Assembly (NCBI GenBank): GCA_003597955.1
Contig: QZJU01000001.1
Coordinates: forward strand, 1 to 39,787
Origin: Candidatus Parcubacteria bacterium
Lineage (GTDB): Bacteria; Patescibacteriota; Patescibacteriia; PEXW01
Reading direction: 5' to 3'
Length of the DNA: 39,787 nt
Shown here in pieces: positions 23,339 to 30,551 of this stretch; within the stretch, counting starts at the first letter, position 1; the number at the start of each line of letters is the position of its first letter. The translations under genes and the position numbers were made by a program. The notes below the pieces were generated by a model. The model searched no databases and had not been told where the DNA came from. It worked only from the letters and a program-made list of their open reading frames with translations.

Positions 23339-23401
23339 TTGCCTGCGTCGCTTGCATTCGTAACTCACTTTGCGGTTTCGAATGCTCGCTATCCTCGGCA
23401 A
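23339..23401. other. nested stem-loop of unknown function
   Basis: The outer stem TTGCC (23339-23343) pairs with GGCAA (23397-23401); the inner stem GCATTCG (23354-23360) pairs with CGAATGC (23379-23385). It lies in the 254-nt non-coding stretch between two convergent small genes, just before the terminator of the minus-strand one. It could be a small RNA, a repeat element or part of a 3' end. Confidence 0.35.
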
Positions 23402-23402
23402 T

Positions 23403-23433
23403 AAAAAAATGATCAGGTTTTCTACCTGATCAT
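23403..23433 (-). terminator. intrinsic terminator of the 90-residue gene
   Basis: A 10-bp perfect stem ATGATCAGGT/ACCTGATCAT with a 5-nt loop is followed on the minus strand by seven T residues, directly after the stop codon. Confidence 0.9.
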
Positions 23434-23434
23434 G

Positions 23435-23707
23435 TTAATCGATTAAACTGCCGTTTTTAAAGCGCCTTCGGACAGAACCATTGGTTGATTCCACAGTAAT
23501 GTGGTTGGTTTCGGCGCCAAAGGTCTTGGTAAAATCCTTAAGTATTAATTTTACTTTTTCGGCTTGGGCCGGTGAATGCACCAAGATTTTACACTTATTT
23601 TTATTTTTTAGAGCCTCCGTAATACTTAAGATCACTTGTCGGTGCCATTTCGGCCTGCCTCGATCGAGGTTAAAAAATTTTGGTTTACGGCGATTTTTAG
23701 TTGCCAA
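23435..23707 (-). CDS. 90-residue basic protein of unknown function
   Basis: The start is TTG; there is no ATG in the frame, and GGGAGG lies about 11 nt upstream, a rather long spacing. The N-terminus is basic (ATKNRRKPKFFNLDRGRPKW), the middle looks like an alpha-beta fold (KCKILVHSPAQAEKVKLILK) and the end is charged (GSVRRRFKNGSLID). No family recognised; nucleic-acid binding is possible from the charge. It has a near-consensus promoter and a strong terminator, so it is a single-gene unit. Its -35 box is the end of palindromic element copy 2. Confidence 0.68.
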   Translation of the reverse strand: MATKNRRKPKFFNLDRGRPKWHRQVILSITEALKNKNKCKILVHSPAQAEKVKLILKDFTKTFGAETNHITVESTNGSVRRRFKNGSLID

Positions 23708-23758
23708 ATCCGTGGCGGCCTCCCTGCTGTTTGAAGTTTATTTTTGTTTTGAGTTAAA

Positions 23759-23787
23759 AGTGTAAACGGAAAATAAAATTCTGTCAA
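23759..23787 (-). promoter_or_regulatory. promoter of the 90-residue gene, -35 inside the repeat element
   Basis: Minus-strand TTGACA (23782-23787), 17 nt, TACACT (23759-23764). The -35 hexamer is made by the outer end of the palindromic element (GGGGTTGACA). Confidence 0.75.
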
Positions 23788-23833
23788 CCCCGCACCACCC
23801 TGCACCATTTCGGTGCAGGGTGGTGCGGGGTCA
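23783..23833. repeat. palindromic repeat element, copy 2
   Basis: A 20-bp perfect inverted repeat (ACCCCGCACCACCCTGCACC at 23787-23806 and its complement at 23812-23831) with a 5-nt loop ATTTC. The first 12 bases of the arm equal those of copy 1 (ACCCCGCACCAC). The ends differ in the same way as in copy 1 but swapped: GTCAACCCC on the left, GGGGTCAA on the right, so the two copies lie in opposite orientation. Confidence 0.8.
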
Positions 23834-23901
23834 AAAATCCTAAAGCCATCATCAAAACCGCCGTTTCCCAAAAACTGGAAAACGCTTTGAGGCCTTAAAA
23901 A

Positions 23902-24207
23902 CTACTCTTCAACTTTGGGCGGGATTGAATTTGAATTCTCCCGTTTCTGGCGTCTCTCCTGCCAGAGTGGATAAAAATACATCCACGAGCCGGTCAGCAT
24001 CATGGCCAAAAGCACAACCGCAAAATACACGCTAAGTTTATTGTGCAAAAATCGGATAAAGTCCAGATCAATGAATTTCAAATAATTTTCAGTCAGGCTG
24101 GGGAATTTCAGGAGTAGACCGGTGATGCTCATGCACAGACCCAAAAATACAATAATCAAGACCAAAATCCGATGAAATTTTCTGGCGAAAGAATTTATCT
24201 TTGACAT
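23902..24207 (-). CDS. two-helix PepSY-type membrane protein, possible heme b subunit
   Basis: 101 residues. Helix 1 (about 13-34) is preceded by H12 in FHRILVL, and helix 2 (about 57-78) by H55 in FLHNKLSV; the tail is charged. This HR...LTG and LH...LTG pattern is that of PepSY-associated membrane helices, which in larger relatives belong to ferric-reductase-like or cytochrome-containing proteins. Two His on the same membrane side could hold a heme, but this is inference. It lies 16 nt after a cytochrome b5-domain gene, which supports a small electron-transfer pair. Confidence 0.65.
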   Translation of the reverse strand: MSKINSFARKFHRILVLIIVFLGLCMSITGLLLKFPSLTENYLKFIDLDFIRFLHNKLSVYFAVVLLAMMLTGSWMYFYPLWQERRQKRENSNSIPPKVEE

Positions 24208-24223
24208 AAAGGATTACGTGTTG

Positions 24224-24634
24224 CTAAAAAGCTTCGGCGCTGGTATCAGCCAGGAGTTCGCCGACATACAAGTTTTGAAGCTGCTCCCAGGCCGCGTCTG
24301 AATGTTCGCCTTGGCCGCCTTGGGTATTGAAGGCCTCGTTTGCGTCCTTGCCGCAGAAGGGAATGATTTTGTCTCTGCCGCCCGGGTGCTGATCAAGATA
24401 ATTAGTCACTTCGTAAACTTGATTTTCTATGATCACCCAGCAATCATTGGCCTGATTGTGCTTGGCCAGCGTGGGCAAATCGATAAGATTTATCTCGTCA
24501 GTGGCTTGGATTAATTCCGGGCTTAGCTCGGCCTCTAGATCTTGGCTCTCGCGGCGATATTCCCAAACATAAAAGCCGATCAAAAGAATCAGCAAGAGTA
24601 CGCCAAGCAAACCGATTTTATTCTCTAGTTTCAT
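24224..24634 (-). CDS. membrane-anchored cytochrome b5-like heme protein
   Basis: 136 residues. An N-terminal membrane helix (about 7-24) anchors a cytochrome b5 domain (about 52-127). The heme ligands are H83 in the canonical HPGG motif (LDQHPGGRDKI) and H111 in GEHSDAAW. WVIIENQVYEVTNYL is the family's beta-sheet core. Two Cys (C65, C94) are unusual and might form a disulfide, which would fit an extracytoplasmic domain. It lies 3 nt after mgtA and 16 nt before the PepSY-type gene, so all three are probably one transcript. Electron donor and acceptor are unknown. Confidence 0.9.
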   Translation of the reverse strand: MKLENKIGLLGVLLLILLIGFYVWEYRRESQDLEAELSPELIQATDEINLIDLPTLAKHNQANDCWVIIENQVYEVTNYLDQHPGGRDKIIPFCGKDANEAFNTQGGQGEHSDAAWEQLQNLYVGELLADTSAEAF

Positions 24635-24637
24635 GGG

Positions 24638-27136
24638 TTAGTCTGAGTTTTTATGCTGATCGACATACTGTTTGAAAAAAAGCCTTTTGGTTATTTCCAC
24701 GACTACCAGATATATTATCACAATGCCAAAGATTACGGCCAACACCCGGCTGGGTAGGACGACGAATTGGAAAGCCCGGGCGAGGGGCGTGAAGGGAATC
24801 AACCATGCCACCAAAATTCCGACAATCACGCTTAAGAACAGGGCTCGGCTGGGTCGACTTTGCACAAACGGCATTTTGCGAGTGCGAATGATGAAAATTA
24901 CCAAGATCTGCGTGGTCAGGGATTCGATAAACCAACCGGTCTGAAAATGGCGGTGCGCTAAACCAAAACCCAAAAACAAAACCGCAAAAGTCACGAAGTC
25001 AAAGAATGAGCTGACCAAGCCAAAAACGACCATGTACCGCTTTATGAAATTCAGACGCCAACGCGGCGGCCGGTTTAAGGCACTGTTATCAACCTGATCG
25101 CTCGGCAAAGTTACCTGGGAAGTGTCGTAAATAAAGTTATTTAGCAGGATTTGCGAAGGCAGCATTGGTAAAAATGGCAGCAACATTGAGGCTGCCATCA
25201 TGGAAAACATATTCCCGAAATTCGAGCTCAAGCTCATCATCATGTATTTCAGGGTATTTTGAAAAGTCCGACGGCCCTCAATCACGCCGGCGCGCAGAAC
25301 TTCCAAGCTTTTTTTTAACAAAATGATGTCCGCGGCGTCTTTCGCCACATCAACGGCATTATTCACGGAAATTCCCACATCCGCGGCAATCAGGGCCGGA
25401 GCATCATTAATCCCGTCGCCTAAATACCCCACCACCCTTCCGCTTTTTCTTAGTATTTGAATAATCCGTTCCTTTTGACTAGGACTGAACCGCGCAAAGA
25501 TGGTGGTTTTAGCCGCTTTGACTTTCAGCGCCTCGTCGGTCAGATGCCCGATTTGGCTGCCGATAAGCACGCCTTTAATCGGCAGATCTATTTCCTGGCA
25601 AATTTTTTGGGTTAGGATTTCGTTGTCGCCCGTTAAAATTTTCACTTCCACGCCTTTGGCTTCCAACTCGTTAATGGCTTCCAAGGCTGAATCTTTAGCC
25701 GGATCCAAAAAACACATAAAGCCTTCAAAAACCATATTTTTTTCTTCAGTGTTTTCATAAACCACTCTCTGCTCCAATGGCAATTCCCGGACAGCGACGG
25801 CCAACACCCGAAAACCGTTGGCGCTCAAACCGTTAAAAACCTCCTTTATTTTCTGCTCCAAATCTTGATCAAGCCGAACCGGCTTTTCGCCCAGCCGGCA
25901 AAAAGCCGTGACTTTCAACATGTCTTCAGGCGCGCCTTTAGTTATCATCAATCGCTGGCCTCGGCTTTCAACCACGACGGATTGCCGCCGGCGCGTAAAG
26001 TCAAAGGGAATTTCGTCAATTTTCTGGTAGCTTTCGATGTTTAGTTTTCGAAAATTCTTAATCGCCGAATCCAAAGGATTTTGTACACCTGTATGAAAAA
26101 CGCTGCTTAAGTAGGCGTGCACCAAAACCCGCTCGGAATTCTCTCCGCCGCTGTTTAAATGCTTGACCAGGACAATCTTATCTTCGGTTAAGGTGCCGGT
26201 CTTGTCAGTGCACAGAACATCCATTGTGCCCAGATTCTGGATGGCTGGCAGATTTTTTACGACCACGGCTTTTTTGGCCATGGCCAGCGAACCTCGGCTT
26301 AATGAAACCGAAAGAATAACCGGGAGCAATTCCGGGGTCAGGCCCACGGCAATGGCAATAGCGAAAATAAAGGAATCCAAAACGCCTTTGTTTAAAAGGG
26401 CGTTGACCAAAAACACCAAGGCCACCAGCACGAAAGTGATTTTCATGATGAACAAGCTGAATTTTTTAATCCCGCGATCGAATTCAGTTTCGCTTTTTGT
26501 GTTCTTCAGCTTCTCGGCGATGACCCCGAATTCCGTGGCTTTGCCGGTTTTTAAAACCCGCGCCGTGGCAAAACCAGTCACCACATTCGTGCCCATAAAA
26601 ATTCGGTTCCGCTGTTCAACCAAAGCGCCGGTTTGCGAAAAAATTTCTGGGCTGGCGTGCTTTTCAACCGGAAATGATTCGCCAGTCAAAGCCGACTGGT
26701 TTACGAAGAAATCATCAGCCGCCAAAACCTGCGCGTCGGCCGGCACGACATTGCCCGGCACTAAATACACGATATCGCCGGGCACAATTTCCTTCAAAGG
26801 CAAATTGACTTTTTGGCCGTTGCGATAAACTGTGGCCGTGGTTATTATTCGCTGGAACAGGGCGTCTTCAGCTTTTTGGGATTTATGACTGTTAACAAAA
26901 TCCAAAATGCCCGAAACCAAAACCATGGCCAGAACGATAATGGCATTGGTCTGCTGACCGACAAAAAACGCGATCACCGCCGCGACAATAAGCATCAAGA
27001 GCAAGGGGCTGGTGAATTTCTTCAAAAAGAAAACGATGGGTTTAAGTTTTTGTTTTTTGTAAACCAAGTTTTCCCCATATTTCATCAATCTCTTTTGGGC
27101 TTCCTGGGTTGTTAAACCGCCGATTTGGTTAGGCAT
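24638..27136 (-). CDS. mgtA: MgtA/MgtB-type P-type ATPase (magnesium import)
   Basis: 832 residues. P3B-type ATPases bring Mg2+ into the cell. Marks: TGES (151-154), GLTPELLP in helix 4 (265-272), phosphorylated D311 in [22 protein letters not shown], and the C-terminal membrane part with NFGNMFSMMAAS and LPSQILLNNFIYD, which are typical of MgtA. The lack of CPC excludes a heavy-metal pump. E. coli MgtA has 898 residues, so this is slightly short at the N-terminus. No M-box riboswitch was recognised in the 175 nt upstream, which hold one 6-bp hairpin (27218-27235). Confidence 0.92.
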   Translation of the reverse strand: MPNQIGGLTTQEAQKRLMKYGENLVYKKQKLKPIVFFLKKFTSPLLLMLIVAAVIAFFVGQQTNAIIVLAMVLVSGILDFVNSHKSQKAEDALFQRIITTATVYRNGQKVNLPLKEIVPGDIVYLVPGNVVPADAQVLAADDFFVNQSALTGESFPVEKHASPEIFSQTGALVEQRNRIFMGTNVVTGFATARVLKTGKATEFGVIAEKLKNTKSETEFDRGIKKFSLFIMKITFVLVALVFLVNALLNKGVLDSFIFAIAIAVGLTPELLPVILSVSLSRGSLAMAKKAVVVKNLPAIQNLGTMDVLCTDKTGTLTEDKIVLVKHLNSGGENSERVLVHAYLSSVFHTGVQNPLDSAIKNFRKLNIESYQKIDEIPFDFTRRRQSVVVESRGQRLMITKGAPEDMLKVTAFCRLGEKPVRLDQDLEQKIKEVFNGLSANGFRVLAVAVRELPLEQRVVYENTEEKNMVFEGFMCFLDPAKDSALEAINELEAKGVEVKILTGDNEILTQKICQEIDLPIKGVLIGSQIGHLTDEALKVKAAKTTIFARFSPSQKERIIQILRKSGRVVGYLGDGINDAPALIAADVGISVNNAVDVAKDAADIILLKKSLEVLRAGVIEGRRTFQNTLKYMMMSLSSNFGNMFSMMAASMLLPFLPMLPSQILLNNFIYDTSQVTLPSDQVDNSALNRPPRWRLNFIKRYMVVFGLVSSFFDFVTFAVLFLGFGLAHRHFQTGWFIESLTTQILVIFIIRTRKMPFVQSRPSRALFLSVIVGILVAWLIPFTPLARAFQFVVLPSRVLAVIFGIVIIYLVVVEITKRLFFKQYVDQHKNSD

Positions 27137-27311
27137 AATTATCTGGCCGGCATTCGTCGCTTAAAAAAATGATGCGCTGGTTTAAGTATATTATCTTATA
27201 ATCATAAAATGAAGCTTCGCCAGCGGGACCTGGCGACATCTGTATAGCTTTAGTGCGCAAACAAAATCCCTGCTTCAGTAAGCGGCGATTTTTTAAATTT
27301 AATAATTTGAG
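27137..27311. other. gap between mgtA and the beta-helix gene
   Basis: Contains a terminator-like hairpin after the beta-helix gene (GCTT/AAGC within an AAAATC/GATTTT stem, about 27270-27297), a 6-bp hairpin CGCCAG-N6-CTGGCG at 27218-27235 and a -10-like TATACT at 27186-27191 on the minus strand with no good -35. Confidence 0.4.
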
Positions 27312-30300
27312 TTATTCGCCAGTGGCGACTCTTACACCCGCCCGAAAACTACTGGGAAATGCCCGGAAAATTTTTACCACCCGCTGGCTGCTGGCGTTAA
27401 AAATCCTCACGATTGCGTCACTGCCCGAGGCCGGCGCCACGATGATTTCGTCGGTGCCATTCATATCGGTGTCAGCTGCGGCCACGCTTAAGCCGCCGCG
27501 GAATCTGGTATCGTATGGCCGGAAACCTCGGTTAATGGTATTAAGGCGATTTTGGCTGGTGCGATTGAAAACCTTAGCCAAAGCATTTGGACCCAACAAC
27601 GGCCCAATGAGAATTTCTTCCGCAGCTGAAGCGTTTATTTGAGCCTGGGCCAGGCTTAAACCGTTTCGATAATTACTGGCATACACGCCTCGGCCGATTA
27701 AAGTCCGAAAGAAACCGCTGCCGCGAAATTTAAAAAACCGAATTTCCGTGGAAATTCCGCTAAGCGGGGCGGCAACAATCTCATCTCGGTTATCGCCGTC
27801 AACATCAACTAATGCGACTGCAACCCCGCCTCTAAATTTTGCATCAAAGGCGTTAAACCGACGGTAGATCTCCACAAATTTGCCGTTGCGATAACCATAA
27901 ATTCGTATTTCCGGACCCGCTCCCGCCATTGGGGCGGTAATTATTTCCTCTAAACCGTCGCCGTCGACATCGCCCGCAGCAACCATTACGCCCTTTTTCA
28001 TGCCGGCGGAATACGCCAAGAAACTTCCAATTAGGCTGCCGTCGCGCCTGAAAATTCTCACTTCTGGTCGGCGGCCAGGACCAGGGCTCGTGACAACTTC
28101 ATCCACGCCGTCATTCCCCAAATCACCCAAAGCGACCGAAACCCCGCCCGTGAATCTCCATTCGTAAGCTCGGAAAGACTTCAAAAGCCGACCGATGCGG
28201 TTAAATAGCCTAACTTGCGAACCGCCCTGTTTTTGGGCCACGGCAATAATCGGCTCTTTTTGAACCCGGAAATTCAAACTGGCCGGAGTTGGATCAATGT
28301 TGCCGGCTTGATCGCGTGTGCGGACCTGCAAAGTGTGTTGGCCATTTCTTAAATTCTTCAAAGAAACATTGCCTAATTTTGACCAGGCCGACCAGGGTTG
28401 GTTATCCAATTTGTAAGAAAATTCCAAATCTCCAGTCTGCGTCTGATCATCAACGCCGGTCCATTCAAACTCGGCCGTATGGCTGGAGATCACGCTGGGC
28501 GGCGCATTGGAAATTTGAGTGTTGGGTGACACTGTATCTGCGGGCGCTTGGCCGGCCGTGCAATTAAAAGTCTCGCTGGGACGATTTTGAGTCGTGCCGC
28601 AGCTGTTTTGGTCCGCGCAAGTGCGGGTCTGTTGACCAGCCGTGCAAGCCGACCAAGGCTGACAAGACCAATTTTCCAAACAATCAGGCGCTTGCTGACA
28701 AGCCTGGATAGTGGCTGGCCGATCTAAAATTGAGCCGCACTGATTCGTGTCTTCACAGGTTCGGCTTCTTTGGCTGGCCGAGCAAGCTGACCAAGGTTGA
28801 CAAGACCAATTAGGCAAGCAGCTTTGACTACTAGAACCGCCAGAACCAGTTAAAATAAAATTCCAATTTTCCGAAGTATTTAAGTTCACGATCTGGTCGA
28901 CCGAGCCAAAACCGCTTTTACCCACGGTGACGGTAAAGGGCGCGTAATTGGTAACTACCACGGGCTTGGCGACTACATCCGCAATGGTCACGCTTAGGCT
29001 CGCGTCGCCGGCGACATTCGAGCTGTCGGTATTTACGGTCGTTCCGTTTTTATCCTTAACTACGATCTCGGCGCCGCTTATCGCGTTGCCGTTTTGATCT
29101 TTGACGTTGACGCGCAGATAATTTTGAACTTTATAGCTAAAACCCGCCCCCGCCGTCCGGTAGGAGGGATTAAGCAGAGAATTATTTGACCCGAGCGCTG
29201 AATCCAAAAATATCGAATTCGCGGAAGCCCGCGTGCCTGTGTAAAATCTTAGAGCATTAAAATTTATTGGGTTACTGGGCGCTTCAAAAGTGTTAGAACG
29301 GAGTAAAACCTCACTGGCGCTTTCGTAATCAAGCATCACCTGGTAGTTATTGGAACGAAAAGTATTGTGATGAATGTTGATGTTGTTGGCCGCCAGCACG
29401 CCCACCAAGTGCACGGCCGCGGCCGTACGATCAGTTTGTGGGGTGACGGCGGTGAAAGTGTTATTGTAAATCTCGGAATTTGAGGGCACATAATTGCTCG
29501 GGTCATGACTGATATCCAAAGCGTAAGCGTGGCCAAAACCATTTCCAGCCAGGGCAGTCACGGTGTTATTATAAATTTTGGCATTCTTTCCGTTTTCCAG
29601 TTTTATACCTTGGGCCCAGCCCGGACTATACTCCGGATTAGCACCTTCTTTAACGGTAATGGTGTTATTGTATACTTCGGCCCCAGTCACCCCGGCAACA
29701 TGAATGCCACGACCGTTCTGGGGTTCGATTACATTGTTATAAACTTTTGCGTTATTGAGAGATATACCGATCGCATACGGATTAGCGACTTTACCGTTAT
29801 TTTTGATTGTGTTTGAAAAAATGGAAGCTGGGCCTACCGCCGAACCTTGACGAATGCGGATGCCGTACTGCGGCCCGCCGTTAATCACATTATTGCTAAT
29901 GGTCAAATACCCCAAACCACCCTCGAAACCTATCACATCTCGGCCAGAATGCCGGTTAGACACAACCGTGGATGTGTTATTTAAAGTATTGTTTGTGATG
30001 GTCGCCCAACCGCTGTAATTAAAATAAATATTACCGGTATCATCGCCGTTCACAGTCGTGGTGGTATTAGTGATAGTCATGTTGTCCGTGCCCCAGGCGT
30101 AAATCGCGTAAGATTCCGTGCCTGTGCCGCCCTGCACGATGCTGCCGTTACGGATGGTGACATTGTCAGCGCCAACAAATGCACTGTCAGGAATGCTGGA
30201 ATCCGGAAACCAAGGACGCCGGCTGGTACTGGAGGAAGGAATGGCAATGCCGTAACGACGGGTTTCCGAGGCCGTGCCATAGGTCACCGTGTGACCATTT

Positions 30301-30500
30301 AGATCCAAAACAACGCCGTGCGCGCCAATAGTTAAACAATTGCCGCTGGAAGTAATATCTTGAGTTAAATAGTAAGTTTCGTTTGTCTGATTCAAAACCC
30401 CGCAGCTTGAAATGTTGGTAGCGGCTTTAGCAGGTTTGAATAAAAATAAACTTAAACCGGCTCCGAGTAAAATTAAGGGGAGTTGAGTATTAATCCTCAT
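27312..30500 (-). CDS. large secreted beta-helix / TSP-like / FG-GAP-like surface protein
   Basis: 1062 residues. Signal peptide about 1-26 (ends KPAKAA). A right-handed beta-helix of NosD type (about 30-435) has many turns of the form YNNT(I/V). Next come a small beta domain (about 455-545, VNVKDQNGNAISGAEI), two Cys-rich TSP1-like repeats (WSCQPWSAC and CxDxNxCG patterns, about 550-640), a Y_Y_Y/Ig-like domain (about 650-745) and five to six FG-GAP-like repeats of a beta-propeller kind (DVDGDGLEEIITAP and variants) to the end. This is an architecture of outer-surface or secreted proteins of CPR-type genomes, suggesting glycan binding or cleavage or attachment to another cell. No catalytic residues can be assigned by eye. 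Confidence 0.82.
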   Translation of the reverse strand: MRINTQLPLILLGAGLSLFLFKPAKAATNISSCGVLNQTNETYYLTQDITSSGNCLTIGAHGVVLDLNGHTVTYGTASETRRYGIAIPSSSTSRRPWFPDSSIPDSAFVGADNVTIRNGSIVQGGTGTESYAIYAWGTDNMTITNTTTTVNGDDTGNIYFNYSGWATITNNTLNNTSTVVSNRHSGRDVIGFEGGLGYLTISNNVINGGPQYGIRIRQGSAVGPASIFSNTIKNNGKVANPYAIGISLNNAKVYNNVIEPQNGRGIHVAGVTGAEVYNNTITVKEGANPEYSPGWAQGIKLENGKNAKIYNNTVTALAGNGFGHAYALDISHDPSNYVPSNSEIYNNTFTAVTPQTDRTAAAVHLVGVLAANNINIHHNTFRSNNYQVMLDYESASEVLLRSNTFEAPSNPINFNALRFYTGTRASANSIFLDSALGSNNSLLNPSYRTAGAGFSYKVQNYLRVNVKDQNGNAISGAEIVVKDKNGTTVNTDSSNVAGDASLSVTIADVVAKPVVVTNYAPFTVTVGKSGFGSVDQIVNLNTSENWNFILTGSGGSSSQSCLPNWSCQPWSACSASQRSRTCEDTNQCGSILDRPATIQACQQAPDCLENWSCQPWSACTAGQQTRTCADQNSCGTTQNRPSETFNCTAGQAPADTVSPNTQISNAPPSVISSHTAEFEWTGVDDQTQTGDLEFSYKLDNQPWSAWSKLGNVSLKNLRNGQHTLQVRTRDQAGNIDPTPASLNFRVQKEPIIAVAQKQGGSQVRLFNRIGRLLKSFRAYEWRFTGGVSVALGDLGNDGVDEVVTSPGPGRRPEVRIFRRDGSLIGSFLAYSAGMKKGVMVAAGDVDGDGLEEIITAPMAGAGPEIRIYGYRNGKFVEIYRRFNAFDAKFRGGVAVALVDVDGDNRDEIVAAPLSGISTEIRFFKFRGSGFFRTLIGRGVYASNYRNGLSLAQAQINASAAEEILIGPLLGPNALAKVFNRTSQNRLNTINRGFRPYDTRFRGGLSVAAADTDMNGTDEIIVAPASGSDAIVRIFNASSQRVVKIFRAFPSSFRAGVRVATGE

Positions 30501-30551
30501 AAGCGCCTGGATATCTTAACAGATTTTTTTCGACTTTCAAATTTCTAATTT

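Noticed and set aside
27129-27239. 36-codon minus-strand frame overlapping the mgtA start, considered as a regulatory leader peptide
   Set aside because: No ribosome-binding site, no run of Pro or acidic residues like those of known mgt leaders, and it contains the -10-like sequence.
27137-27311. M-box (magnesium) riboswitch before mgtA
   Set aside because: The space would just allow it, but I see no conserved M-box segments, only one small hairpin.
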